Origin: Flavobacteriales bacterium
GTDB lineage: Bacteria; Bacteroidota; Bacteroidia; Flavobacteriales_F; PHOS-HE28
Assembly: GCA_020635725.1 (NCBI GenBank)
Contig: JACJZF010000007.1
Span: 1 to 64,000, forward strand
DNA: 64,000 nucleotides
Reading direction: 5' to 3'
In this document: positions 51,365 through 60,186 of the stretch, one piece after another
Layout: every line of letters starts with the position of its first letter
How positions within the stretch are numbered: position 1 is the stretch's first letter
Notes under the pieces: generated by a model
What the model was told of the DNA's origin: nothing
The model's input: the letters and a program-made list of their open reading frames with translations, nothing else
Databases searched by the model: none
Program-made: the position numbers and the translations under genes

Positions 51365-53974
51365 ATGAACAACATTACGGTCTCGGTAAGCTCACGTTTC
51401 GGTCACCTGCTTGGCGCTTTGTTCGCCGCGCTTCTCGGAACGTCCCCTGTAGCGCTGCTGGCGCAGTGCACTACGACCAATGCCACCTCGTGCCAGTGCC
51501 GCACCGCCGGGCAGACCAATTGCGACCTGCTGCCCGATATCCAGATCTCCTGGTACGCGCTCGCGAACTATTCCGGCGGCCCCAACCAATACGCCCAGAA
51601 CGCCTCCACGAATGCCGGCCGTCTTCGTGTGAGCGGGAGCACCCCTAACCAAGGTTTCGGTCCGCTGGAGGTGCGCGGGGTGAATGCGCAGAACCAGCGC
51701 ACCTTCATTTGCGGGGAGGACACCATCACGGTGAATAACCTGCCCAACGACAACAATGGCTTCACTTGCCCGAACGGCTTCGAGGCGCGTCAGCGGCTGT
51801 ATCAGCGCATCTACCACAAGAACGGCAACTCCATGTCCTACACCGAGGAGCTGCGCGGCACCATGACCTATCACCCCACGCACAACCATTACCATGTGGA
51901 TGATTGGACCACGATGACCCTGCGGATCGAGCAGCCCGGCGTATCGGACCCGCGCGAATGGCCCATCGTCGCCACCGGTGCCAAGCTGGGTTTCTGCCTC
52001 ATGGATCTGAGCACTTGCCCGAGCAGCTCGGGCCACTGCCGCACGTCTCAGCTCTACAATCAGGGCACGGCCTTGAACAGTACGAGCAACTTCCCCAACT
52101 ACGGCCTGGGCATCGGCTATTCCTGCTCAGAGAACTTCCAAGGTATCAGCGTGGGCAAGAATGACATCTACTCGGAGAGCCTGGATGGCATGTGGATCAA
52201 CCTGCTTCCCGGCGATCCGGGACAGGCTGTGCTCTGCAATGGCAATTACTGGATCGTGGCCGAGGTGGATCCGCGCAACGCCTGGCGCGAGGAGAACGAG
52301 GACAACAACTACACGATGATCCCGGTGACCATCAACACCCAGAAGACGGCGGGGAGCGGTGGCAGCGGGAGCATCCTCACCGACAAGCGCGCGCTCATCG
52401 CCCCAGGGCAGAGCATCACCCTTACGGCCACGCCAGGCTACAGCTACCTCTGGAGCAATGGTGCCACCACGCGCTCCATCACCACCTCTGCGCCAGGCAC
52501 CTACAGCTGCACGGTCACCGCGCCTTGCGGGTCCATCGCGACACCCAGCATCACTGTCAGCCTATTGAGCGCACCGGCCGCTCCTGCTGGCACCGACGCC
52601 ACGGTGCTCGGTCCCGCTTCCGCAGACCTGCTGGCCACCGGGGCCAATGTGCGATGGTACGATGCGCCCGTCGGCGGCAACCTGATCGGAACCGGCAACA
52701 CCTTCAGCACCCCCACGCTCTCCACCACCACGAACTATTGGGCCGAGGATGTCGCTGTATCCGCCGGGACCACGACCAGCGCGGGCAAGGCCGACAACTC
52801 AGGCGGAGGCGGCTATTTCAACGGCAAGCACTGGCTCTACTTCGATGCCTATGAGCCCTTCAAGCTCGTCTCGTTCAAGGTGTACGCCAACTCGGTGGGC
52901 AAACGGCAATTCGTGCTGCGCGATCAGCTCGGCAACCTCATCGCCGAGAAGTTCGTGGAGCTGCCCTCGGGCACAAGCACCGTCACGGTGAATTGGGATG
53001 TGCCAGCCGGCACCCAGCACGCGATCACTGCCTTTGATGATAACAGCGACGTGTACCAGGACCTCTACCGCAACAATGCGGGCGTGTCCTACCCTTATGC
53101 GATCGGCACCATGGGCTCGATCACCGGCTCTTCCGGCGGTCCCAGCGTTTACTACTTCCTCTACGACTGGCAGGTGAGCACCAACACGGTGGAGTCCGCC
53201 AGCGCCCGTACCATGGTCACGGCACACGTCTCCGATGGCGTGCTGGTGGATGTGAAGGCCGTGCTCGATGGCCCGTATGACCCCGTCAGCGGTCTCATGG
53301 CTGATGCGCTGCGCACAGCCGCGCTCATCCCGGGCAACGAACCGTTCACGTCGCTCGGCTTCGCCCATGCCGGCGGGGGAGGTGGGGAGACCCTCTCGCC
53401 CAGCCTGATGTCCGTGACTGGTAGCCTTGCCCCGGTGGATTGGGTGCTGCTGGAGCTCCGCGATGTGGCGCAGCCCACGCAGGTGGTGGCCACGCGCAGC
53501 GCCATTCTCACCCGAGGCGGAACGGTTGTATCCGGCGATGGCGGCCCGGTGAGGATCAAGGCGCTGGACGGGAACTACCTGCTGGCGGTGCGCCACCGGA
53601 ACCACCTGGGCGCCATGACCGCCGCTGGGATTGCGCTCGGACAGACTGCTACCACGGTCGATTTCCGAGCACCGGCTCTGGTCACCTGGGGGGTCGAGGC
53701 CCGCAAGGCGAATGGCTCCGTCATGGCCCTATGGTCCGGGAATGTTGAGCGCAACGCCAATCTGAAGTATGTCGGAGATGACAACGATCGCGATCCCATC
53801 CTCCTGGGCGTGGGCGGTTCCGTGCCCACCAATACTGCCGCCGGATACCTGCCCGCCGATACCAACCTCGATGGTGTCCTGAAGTATGTAGGCGAAGGAA
53901 ACGATCGAGACCCCATCCTCTCGAACATCGGCGGTTCTGTCCCTACCAACGTCCGTTTCGAGCAGTTGCCCTAA
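51365..53974 (+). CDS. Secreted lysyl oxidase homologue with dockerin-like C-terminal domain
   Basis: 869 residues; signal region ends near LLAQC. Residues ~50-325 match the lysyl oxidase catalytic domain: the copper site HxHxH reads H173, H175, H177 in THNHYHVDDW; GAKLGFCLMDLSTC carries K207 where human LOX has K320; GISVGKNDIYS carries Y269 where human LOX has Y355. These two residues form the lysyl-tyrosylquinone cofactor. WINL...AEVDPRNAWREENEDNNYT closes the domain. Ig-like segments follow (~340-520). The last ~100 residues repeat LKYVGxxNDRDPIL-x3-GGSVPTN twice with DTNLDG between, a dockerin-like unit in place of a standard sorting domain. Confidence 0.87.
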   Translation: MNNITVSVSSRFGHLLGALFAALLGTSPVALLAQCTTTNATSCQCRTAGQTNCDLLPDIQISWYALANYSGGPNQYAQNASTNAGRLRVSGSTPNQGFGPLEVRGVNAQNQRTFICGEDTITVNNLPNDNNGFTCPNGFEARQRLYQRIYHKNGNSMSYTEELRGTMTYHPTHNHYHVDDWTTMTLRIEQPGVSDPREWPIVATGAKLGFCLMDLSTCPSSSGHCRTSQLYNQGTALNSTSNFPNYGLGIGYSCSENFQGISVGKNDIYSESLDGMWINLLPGDPGQAVLCNGNYWIVAEVDPRNAWREENEDNNYTMIPVTINTQKTAGSGGSGSILTDKRALIAPGQSITLTATPGYSYLWSNGATTRSITTSAPGTYSCTVTAPCGSIATPSITVSLLSAPAAPAGTDATVLGPASADLLATGANVRWYDAPVGGNLIGTGNTFSTPTLSTTTNYWAEDVAVSAGTTTSAGKADNSGGGGYFNGKHWLYFDAYEPFKLVSFKVYANSVGKRQFVLRDQLGNLIAEKFVELPSGTSTVTVNWDVPAGTQHAITAFDDNSDVYQDLYRNNAGVSYPYAIGTMGSITGSSGGPSVYYFLYDWQVSTNTVESASARTMVTAHVSDGVLVDVKAVLDGPYDPVSGLMADALRTAALIPGNEPFTSLGFAHAGGGGGETLSPSLMSVTGSLAPVDWVLLELRDVAQPTQVVATRSAILTRGGTVVSGDGGPVRIKALDGNYLLAVRHRNHLGAMTAAGIALGQTATTVDFRAPALVTWGVEARKANGSVMALWSGNVERNANLKYVGDDNDRDPILLGVGGSVPTNTAAGYLPADTNLDGVLKYVGEGNDRDPILSNIGGSVPTNVRFEQLP

Positions 53975-54037
53975 ATCCTCTTGCTTTCTCGGAACGATTC
54001 ACCACATTAGCGACCCCCAAGAACCAAAACCCGTCTC

Positions 54038-57000
54038 ATGAAATTCTCTACCGTGAGGTCCACGAAGCGTCTTCTTGGCGTTTTAGCCAGTTCGCTTCTG
54101 ATGCTGCCGATGCTCGCGCAGCCCTCGTCAATTGATGTCGATCTCGCGCCCGGTGCCACGTCGAACCAACTCGAAGTGCGCCTCAAAGCCAACGGGAGCG
54201 CGTTCAACGAAGTGATCAGCGGCCTGTCCTTCACCATCCGCTGGGTGGATACTTCGCCGGCCACGTTGGGTATCGTGACCAGCACTTGGTGTCCCGCGCC
54301 ATCTGCGGCATTCAGCCTCAGCCCATCGGCCATGGTGACGCCCGGGAACGGGTTCAAGTACCGCACCTATCAATCATTTGGAACCGAGCAGATCGGGTTC
54401 ATCCAGGACAACGGTGGCTGCGGTGATGGACAGACCCTGCCAGCTGATACCTGGGTGACGGTAGGTACGATCAACGTGAGCAACAATACCGGCTGCACGG
54501 AATTCCAGATCGTCAACGATGGATTCACCGCAGCCAACAACCGGAACTTCTTCGCCGCCCTGAACGGCGTGCAGGGCTTGGCCGGTTCGATTGAGCCGAC
54601 GAGCGTCCTGCGTGGCAACTGCACGGTCGATTGCAACGGGGATATCGGCGGCACGGCTGCGATCGACCTGTGCGGCGTCTGTGCGGGTGGTAACACGGGT
54701 GTGACCCCCAACACCAGCTGCCTGGATTGCAATGGCGTGATCAACGGCACGGCCTTCATCGACAACTGCGGCGATTGCGTAGGCGGTAACACCGGCGAGG
54801 TGGCCTGCGTGCAGGACTGCAACGGCGACTTCGGCGGAACCGCCGTGATCGACAACTGCGGCAACTGCGTGGGCGGCAACACCGGCGAGGTGGCCTGTGT
54901 GCAGGACTGCAACGGCGACTTCGGTGGCACGGCTGCCATCGACCTCTGCGGCGTATGCGCTGGCGGCAACACGGGTGTTACGCCCAATACCAGCTGCCTG
55001 GACTGCAATGGCGTGATCAACGGCACGGCCTTCATCGACAACTGCGGCGATTGCGTAGGCGGCAACACCGGCGAGGTGGCCTGCGTGCAGGACTGCAACG
55101 GCGACTTCGGCGGCACCGCCGTGATCGACAACTGCGGCAACTGCGTGGGTGGCAACACCGGTGAGGTGGCTTGCCTGCAGGACTGCAACGGCGACTTCGG
55201 CGGCACGGCCGTGATCGACAACTGCGGGAACTGCGTGGGTGGCAACACCGGTGAGGTGGCCTGCGTGCAGGACTGCAACGGCGACTTCGGCGGCACCGCC
55301 GTGATCGACAACTGCGGCAACTGCGTGGGCGGCAACACCGGTGAGGTGGCCTGCGTGCAGGACTGCAACGGCGACTTCGGCGGAACGGCCGTGATCGACA
55401 ACTGCGGCAACTGCGTGGGTGGCAACACCGGCGAGGTGGCTTGCGCGGCCGACTGCAACGGCGACTTCGGCGGAACGGCCGTGATCGACAACTGCGGCAA
55501 TTGCGTGGGCGGCAACACCGGCGAGGTGGCCTGCGTGCAGGATTGCAACGGCGACTTCGGTGGCACGGCTGCGATCGACCTCTGCGGCGTATGCGCTGGC
55601 GGCAACACGGGCGTAACGCCCAACACCAGCTGCTTGGATTGCGAGGGTGTTCCCAATGGACCCGCCACCGCTGGCACCCCCTGCGATGACCAGAACATTG
55701 CGACCGAAGGCGATATGTGGACCTTGGACTGCGAATGCGTGGGTACCCCGGTCGGTGGCTGCGACTACCCGGTGAACCTGGTGCTCCAGACCGATGGTAA
55801 CGCGAGCGAGACCTTTTGGGAGATCGTCGTGCAAGGCACCGAGACCGTCGTGTGCGAAGGCACCGATTACACCGGGGCCGACAACACCTTCATCGGTGAG
55901 CAGTGCTGCCTGGCCGCTGGATGCTACGACCTGCGTGTGTATGACAGCGCTGGCGATGGCATGAGCACCGGCGGTTATGTGCTGAGCATGCAGAACGGCG
56001 ATCGCATCATCGACAACGCGGGCAACGGTGGGTTCGGCTCGGTGAGCACCATCGCGAATGGGCTGGGCTTCTGCGTGCCGATGGGCGTTGATCGCTTGAT
56101 CACCTCGTCCTGCGACAAGGAATTCTGGCTGAATAACGAGTACATCGTGGCCGATGGCAACCCGCTCGTGTCCGCCCAATACGGCATCAGCAACGCGACC
56201 AGCGGTTACCAGATGTGGTGGTTCGACCCCAACGGCGGTTACAGCTTCCGTCGCTATCAGAGCCACAGCACCAGCAATGGCATGGCAGCCAGCCCAACGC
56301 GCGCGTGCCACTTCCGCATCAACTCGTGGAGCGGCAATCAGCTTCAGCAGGGCGTGCTGTACAACGTGCGTGTGCGTGGCCGTGTGAACGGCGTATTCCT
56401 CGAGTTTGGCCCGGCATGCCGGTTCCGCCTCGACGCCACGTTGGCGCAGTGCCCTCCGACGCAGCTGGTCAACAGCACCGCGCTTCCCGAATTCTCTTGC
56501 GGCGTGACGCGCCAGTTCCCCTCGAGCCAGAAGATCTGGGCCTGGTCGCGTCCTGGAGCGAATCGTTATCAGTTCGAGTTCTCGCTCCCGGCTGAAGGCT
56601 TCTCCGGAACCCGCACTTCCACCACCAATTGGATCGCGATGAATTGGACCGGTCCGAGCGCGCTCGAGAACGGTCGCACGTACACGGTGCGCGTGCGCAT
56701 CTCTAAGAATGGCGGTGCCACTTGGTGCGAATGGGGCGCTCCCTGCTCTGTCACCATCGACAACGGCTTGGCGCAGATCAGCGCCGGAGGACAGCGTGAC
56801 CTCAGCGAGTCGCTCATCGAAGCCCCTGCCATGACCGTTTACCCGAACCCGAATCGCGGCGATCAGGTGATGGTCAACGTCAGCGGATTGGACAACAGCA
56901 CCGCCACGATCGAGCTGTACGACCTGCTCGGCAACCGGGTACGCACCTTGGTGATGCCCGTGGTGGATGGCCGTATCGCGCAACCGATCGAACTCGGTGG

Positions 57001-57082
57001 AGACCTCAGCGATGGCGTGTACATGCTGAGCCTCAGCGATGGGAAGGCAAGCTTCACGCAACGCCTGATGATTCAGCGCTGA
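54038..57082 (+). CDS. Large secreted protein with 11 Cys-rich tandem repeats and T9SS type A sorting domain
   Basis: 1014 residues; signal peptide ends near MLAQP. Residues ~28-195 share the cohesin-like N-terminal domain with 49244-50080. Residues ~198-533 are eleven repeats of 30 or 32 residues (DCNGDFGGTAVIDNCGNCVG type), each with four conserved Cys and DxNGDxGG and IDNCGxC motifs suited to calcium and disulfides. Then come a Bacteroidota surface domain (GCYDLRVYDSAGDGMSTGGY), two Fn3-like domains and a type A sorting domain (VYPNPNRGDQVMV, LYDLLGNRVRT, GVYMLSLSD). A stalk-like adhesin is the likely role. A strong terminator follows. Confidence 0.92.
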   Translation: MKFSTVRSTKRLLGVLASSLLMLPMLAQPSSIDVDLAPGATSNQLEVRLKANGSAFNEVISGLSFTIRWVDTSPATLGIVTSTWCPAPSAAFSLSPSAMVTPGNGFKYRTYQSFGTEQIGFIQDNGGCGDGQTLPADTWVTVGTINVSNNTGCTEFQIVNDGFTAANNRNFFAALNGVQGLAGSIEPTSVLRGNCTVDCNGDIGGTAAIDLCGVCAGGNTGVTPNTSCLDCNGVINGTAFIDNCGDCVGGNTGEVACVQDCNGDFGGTAVIDNCGNCVGGNTGEVACVQDCNGDFGGTAAIDLCGVCAGGNTGVTPNTSCLDCNGVINGTAFIDNCGDCVGGNTGEVACVQDCNGDFGGTAVIDNCGNCVGGNTGEVACLQDCNGDFGGTAVIDNCGNCVGGNTGEVACVQDCNGDFGGTAVIDNCGNCVGGNTGEVACVQDCNGDFGGTAVIDNCGNCVGGNTGEVACAADCNGDFGGTAVIDNCGNCVGGNTGEVACVQDCNGDFGGTAAIDLCGVCAGGNTGVTPNTSCLDCEGVPNGPATAGTPCDDQNIATEGDMWTLDCECVGTPVGGCDYPVNLVLQTDGNASETFWEIVVQGTETVVCEGTDYTGADNTFIGEQCCLAAGCYDLRVYDSAGDGMSTGGYVLSMQNGDRIIDNAGNGGFGSVSTIANGLGFCVPMGVDRLITSSCDKEFWLNNEYIVADGNPLVSAQYGISNATSGYQMWWFDPNGGYSFRRYQSHSTSNGMAASPTRACHFRINSWSGNQLQQGVLYNVRVRGRVNGVFLEFGPACRFRLDATLAQCPPTQLVNSTALPEFSCGVTRQFPSSQKIWAWSRPGANRYQFEFSLPAEGFSGTRTSTTNWIAMNWTGPSALENGRTYTVRVRISKNGGATWCEWGAPCSVTIDNGLAQISAGGQRDLSESLIEAPAMTVYPNPNRGDQVMVNVSGLDNSTATIELYDLLGNRVRTLVMPVVDGRIAQPIELGGDLSDGVYMLSLSDGKASFTQRLMIQR
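54629..55636 (+). repeat. Eleven-copy 90/96-bp tandem repeat inside the large secreted protein
   Basis: Contiguous in-frame units: eight of 90 bp and three of 96 bp (the latter ending in VTPNTSCL). The order is long-V-D, long-V-D, D, D, D, D, long, where V has the VINGTAF variant and D the DFGGTAV variant. The block of units 1-3 is repeated as 4-6, and units 6-10 are almost identical to one another at the DNA level. A twelfth unit at 55637 is degenerate. The array is open on the opposite strand over most of its length, which is a by-product of its composition. Confidence 0.95.
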
Positions 57083-57099
57083 ACTAAGGATTGATGTGG

Positions 57100-57131
57100 G
57101 AGGGCCGCCGAAAGGCGGCCCTCCTTCTTTT
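57100..57131 (+). terminator. Strong rho-independent terminator of the large repeat protein
   Basis: A perfect 10-bp stem GAGGGCCGCC / GGCGGCCCTC with a GAAA tetraloop, followed by CTTCTTTT, 17 nt after the stop codon. Confidence 0.92.
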
Positions 57132-57596
57132 GATGGTATCCTGCTAATGTTCGGAAGACCTTAGGATTGCGGTGCGCATCGCCGCACCTGGCGAGCGCCA
57201 GCCATGCTTGCGCGACGGCGATCAGAGGCAGCCGATGCGCGGTGACGGTGCCTGGCCCTCTTCCGTTTCGTTGATGCCGCTCTCATCAACCCGTTCCGCT
57301 GAGCTTCCCGCCCAATGAGTTCTGCCCCGCGGTACGCTGGTCGCGCGCGTGCTGCGAAAGCGCACAATTGGTGATGCCATGCCCGTGGAGCGAACGTCAT
57401 TTGCGACGTCGATAGGGGGCCCCGTGTCTCCGTGCCGTTCACCTCTGCCTGTGATGCCGGACCGGTGAGTGGATTCCCATGGTTAGTGTCGTGCGAGCTG
57501 GTCTGCTTGGAGAGGAGCGCTGATTCGCCTCGACCTGCACCTGCCATCGGCCCGGTCACACCACCTGAGCAAACCTCTCGTGGCACCACAACGAAG
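57132..57596. other. Intergenic stretch without a recognised gene
   Basis: About 465 bp between two convergent terminators. Open frames of up to 156 codons cross it on the minus strand, but their predicted protein is Arg- and Ala-rich low-complexity with no start context or family match and it runs through the gap terminator hairpin. No RNA gene, repeat or insertion sequence was recognised. Confidence 0.5.
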
Positions 57597-57620
57597 AAAG
57601 CCCCGCGATGGCGGGGCTTT
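57597..57620 (-). terminator. Rho-independent terminator of the GAPDH gene
   Basis: A perfect 10-bp stem AAAGCCCCGC / GCGGGGCTTT with loop GATG; read on the minus strand it ends in TTTCTT, 17 nt past the GAPDH stop. Confidence 0.9.
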
Positions 57621-57637
57621 CCAGCGTACAACTGGGC

Positions 57638-59092
57638 TCAGTAGTAAATGAGCCTGCGCACCTTCGCCACGTATTTGGCGAGGCGGATCACTTGCTTCGT
57701 GTAGCCGAACTCATTGTCGTACCAGGCATAGAGCACGGCGGTCTTCCCATCCGGCCCAACAATCGTGGCGTTGCTGTCGAACACGCTGCAGCACGTGTCG
57801 CCGATGATGTCGTTGCTCACGAGCTCCGGGTCGATCTGATAATGGATCTGGTTCACCAGTTCGCCGTTCAGTGCAGCGTGGCGCATCATCTCATTCACCT
57901 CATCGCGCGTCACCGTGCGTTTCAGGCTGAGGCTCATGATGGCTAGGGACCCATTGGGGGTCGGCACCCGCACCGCGTTCGCCGTGAGCTTGTCCTTCAG
58001 GCTCGGGATCGCCTTGGTGACCGCGCTGCCCGCACCGGTGCTGGTGATCACCATGTTGATCGCCGCGCTGCGTCCGCGACGAGGCTTCTTATGGTAGTTG
58101 TCGAGCAGGTTCTGGTCATTCGTGTAGGCATGCACGGTCTCGATGTGGCCCTTCTCGATGCCGACCTGATCCTCCATCACCTTCAGCACCGGGCAGATCG
58201 CGTTCGTGGTGCAGCTGGCGGCGCTGAAGAGCTGCTCGTTCTCGATATCGAATTCCTTGTGGTTGATGCCATACACGATGTTGGGCATCTCCTTGCCGGG
58301 GGCGGTGAGGATCACCTTGCCTGCCCCTTTGGACTTCAAATGGCGCTCGAGGTCAGCGCGCTTGGTGAAGGCTCCCGTGTTATCGATGATCAAGGCATTG
58401 CTGATGCCATAGGCCGTGTAATCGATGTCTTCCGGGGCGCTGGCAGCAATGAGCTGCACGCGCTGCCCATTGATGATCAAGGCCTTGCCCGGGATATCCT
58501 CGATCACGCTGCCTTTGAATGCGCCGTGCACGCTGTCGTTGCGCAACAGGGCGGCGCGTTTCACGATCTCTTCATCGGTGAGGGTCCGTGTGACGATGGC
58601 GCGGAGCCGCAGCTGCTGCCCTTTACCGGCCTGCTTCACCAGTTCGCGCGCGGCTATACGACCGATCCGACCGAAGCCATACAGCACCACGTCACGCGGT
58701 TCGAATTTGTGCTTGTCGGAACCGATGAACCCGCCGAGCGAGGTGTTCAGGAACTTGTCGAGGTCGCGCTTGCCCGCCTGCGTGAACTCCCAGGTGAGTT
58801 TCGCGATGTCGATCTTGCTGGGTGCGAGGTCCAACTCGAGCAAGGCCTTGGAGACCTGGGCCATGGTGAACACATCGATGGGCTTCTGCACCACATCCTT
58901 GGCATAATTGAAGAGCCCGAGCGCTTCGCTGGAACTGATGTCCAGCAGGTGGTTGCGGAAGAAGACGAGCTCCACGCCTTTGCCGTACATGAGCTGTCCA
59001 ACGGCGCTGAGCAGTTCAACGGCGGCACGCTCGCGTGCCACGAAATCCTTCAGACCGGACTCATAACCGGTTTTCGCTTCCAGGGTGTCCAT
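57638..59092 (-). CDS. gap: Glyceraldehyde-3-phosphate dehydrogenase, long form
   Basis: 484 residues, the long form of Bacteroidota and some other bacteria, with a ~130-residue N-terminal helical extension before the Rossmann fold. The start at 59092 (MDTLEAKTGYESGLKDF) is preferred; the upstream in-frame extension has no coding character. GFGRIGR (139-145) binds NAD, SAASCTTNAICP carries the catalytic C294, and WYDNEFGY near the end is the family signature. It catalyses the phosphorylating oxidation step of glycolysis. It lies 64 bp downstream of rpoD on the same strand, separated by a hairpin. Confidence 0.95.
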   Translation of the reverse strand: MDTLEAKTGYESGLKDFVARERAAVELLSAVGQLMYGKGVELVFFRNHLLDISSSEALGLFNYAKDVVQKPIDVFTMAQVSKALLELDLAPSKIDIAKLTWEFTQAGKRDLDKFLNTSLGGFIGSDKHKFEPRDVVLYGFGRIGRIAARELVKQAGKGQQLRLRAIVTRTLTDEEIVKRAALLRNDSVHGAFKGSVIEDIPGKALIINGQRVQLIAASAPEDIDYTAYGISNALIIDNTGAFTKRADLERHLKSKGAGKVILTAPGKEMPNIVYGINHKEFDIENEQLFSAASCTTNAICPVLKVMEDQVGIEKGHIETVHAYTNDQNLLDNYHKKPRRGRSAAINMVITSTGAGSAVTKAIPSLKDKLTANAVRVPTPNGSLAIMSLSLKRTVTRDEVNEMMRHAALNGELVNQIHYQIDPELVSNDIIGDTCCSVFDSNATIVGPDGKTAVLYAWYDNEFGYTKQVIRLAKYVAKVRRLIYY

Positions 59093-59127
59093 GGATGTTG
59101 ATGAGGGTGTGGGGTGTCGTGAATGAA

Positions 59128-59153
59128 CATGCCCCGCTGTTGAGCGGGGCATG
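59128..59153 (-). terminator. Terminator between rpoD and gap
   Basis: An 11-bp perfect inverted repeat CATGCCCCGCT / AGCGGGGCATG with loop GTTG starts 3 nt past the rpoD stop on the minus strand and is followed there by TTCATTC. Confidence 0.75.
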
Positions 59154-59156
59154 CGA

Positions 59157-60020
59157 TCAGCCGAGGTATGCCTTCAGCAGTTTGCTTCGGCTCGTGTGAC
59201 GCAGGCGTCGAATGGCCTTCTCCTTGATCTGTCGAACGCGCTCCCGCGTGAGGTCGAACTTGGCGCCGATCTCTTCCAGCGTGAGCCCGTGGTTGATGCC
59301 GATCCCGAAGAAGAGCTTCACCACGTCGCGTTCCCGTTCCGTCAATGTGCTCAGGGCACGCTCGATCTCCTTCGCCAATGATTCATTCAGCAGCAGCCGG
59401 TCCGCCGGTGCGCTGTCGTTGTTCGGCAGCACGTCCAGCAGGCTGTTGCTCTCGCCCTCCACGAAAGGCGCGTCCATGCTGATGTGACGGCCGCTCACCT
59501 TCATGGTATCGGCCACCTTCTCCGGCGGCAGGTCAAGGCTCGCGGCGAGTTCATCGGCGCTGGGCGGACGCTCGAATTCTTGCTCGAGCTTGGCGAAGGC
59601 CTTGTTGATCTTGTTCAGGCTGCCCACTTGGTTCAGCGGCAGGCGCACGATACGGCTCTGCTCGGCCAAGGCCTGCAGGATGCTCTGCCGGATCCACCAC
59701 ACGGCGTAGCTGATGAACTTGAAGCCGCGGGTCTCATCAAAGCGCTGGGCGGCCTTGATCAGGCCCAGGTTGCCTTCGTTGATGAGGTCGGGAAGGCTCA
59801 GGCCTTGGTTCTGATATTGCTTGGCCACCGATACCACGAAGCGGAGGTTGGCTTTGACCAGTTTCTCCAATGCACGGTTGTCGCCCTCTTTGATGCGCCG
59901 CGCAAGCTCCACCTCCTGGTCGGCGGTGATGAGCCCTTCCTTGCCGATTTCCTGCAGGTACTTGTCCAGCGACTGGCTTTCCCGGTTGGTGATCGACTTG
60001 GTAATCTTCAGTTGACGCAT
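59157..60020 (-). CDS. rpoD: Primary RNA polymerase sigma factor, Bacteroidota type
   Basis: 287 residues from MRQLKITKSITNRESQSLDK, the conserved opening of the Bacteroidota primary sigma factor; an ATG 12 bp upstream is less likely. Region 1.1 is absent, as usual in this phylum. Region 1.2 is YLQEIGKEGLITADQEVELA, region 2 is NLRFVVSVAKQYQNQG and FKFISYAVWWIRQSI, region 3 follows, and region 4 ends in LTLEEIGAKFDLTRERVRQI, the -35 (here -33) reading helix-turn-helix. This factor would recognise the TAnnTTTG-type promoters noted in this window. Confidence 0.96.
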   Translation of the reverse strand: MRQLKITKSITNRESQSLDKYLQEIGKEGLITADQEVELARRIKEGDNRALEKLVKANLRFVVSVAKQYQNQGLSLPDLINEGNLGLIKAAQRFDETRGFKFISYAVWWIRQSILQALAEQSRIVRLPLNQVGSLNKINKAFAKLEQEFERPPSADELAASLDLPPEKVADTMKVSGRHISMDAPFVEGESNSLLDVLPNNDSAPADRLLLNESLAKEIERALSTLTERERDVVKLFFGIGINHGLTLEEIGAKFDLTRERVRQIKEKAIRRLRHTSRSKLLKAYLG

Positions 60021-60107
60021 CCTTGATGCCACGGTCGTCTGGGTATTAGGTAGTTAGGGGTATTCTCCAAGGACCGAGCGCACCGGTTGCCAGCTGGGGT
60101 CGGGCTG

Positions 60108-60139
60108 CGAAGGTACGCGGCCTCGCAATCACGGGACAA
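60108..60139 (-). promoter_or_regulatory. Candidate rpoD promoter with -33 and -7 elements
   Basis: Minus strand: TTG (60137-60139), 21 nt, then TACCTTCG (60108-60115), one mismatch from TAnnTTTG. The spacing fits the Bacteroidota consensus. The rpoD start is ~88 nt downstream. Confidence 0.4.
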
Positions 60140-60186
60140 GCCCCCCTAAGTCCCTCTTCGCCGAAATGCGTGATCAGGCATATGAA

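Noticed and set aside
54629..55636. Regularly spaced repeats that could be taken for a CRISPR array.
   Set aside because: The units are contiguous, in frame, 90 or 96 bp, and have no unique spacers or cas genes nearby; they encode Cys-rich protein repeats.
54370..57061. Very long open frames on the strand opposite the large repeat protein (895 and 442 codons).
   Set aside because: They are by-products of the high GC content and the in-frame 90-bp repeat. The predicted proteins are low-complexity Ala/Val/His- or Pro/Ser/Gln-rich, have no start context, and match no family, while the forward frame has a signal peptide and sorting domain.
57161..57631. 156-codon frame in the gap before gap.
   Set aside because: It runs through the GAPDH terminator hairpin, has no start context and gives a basic low-complexity product.
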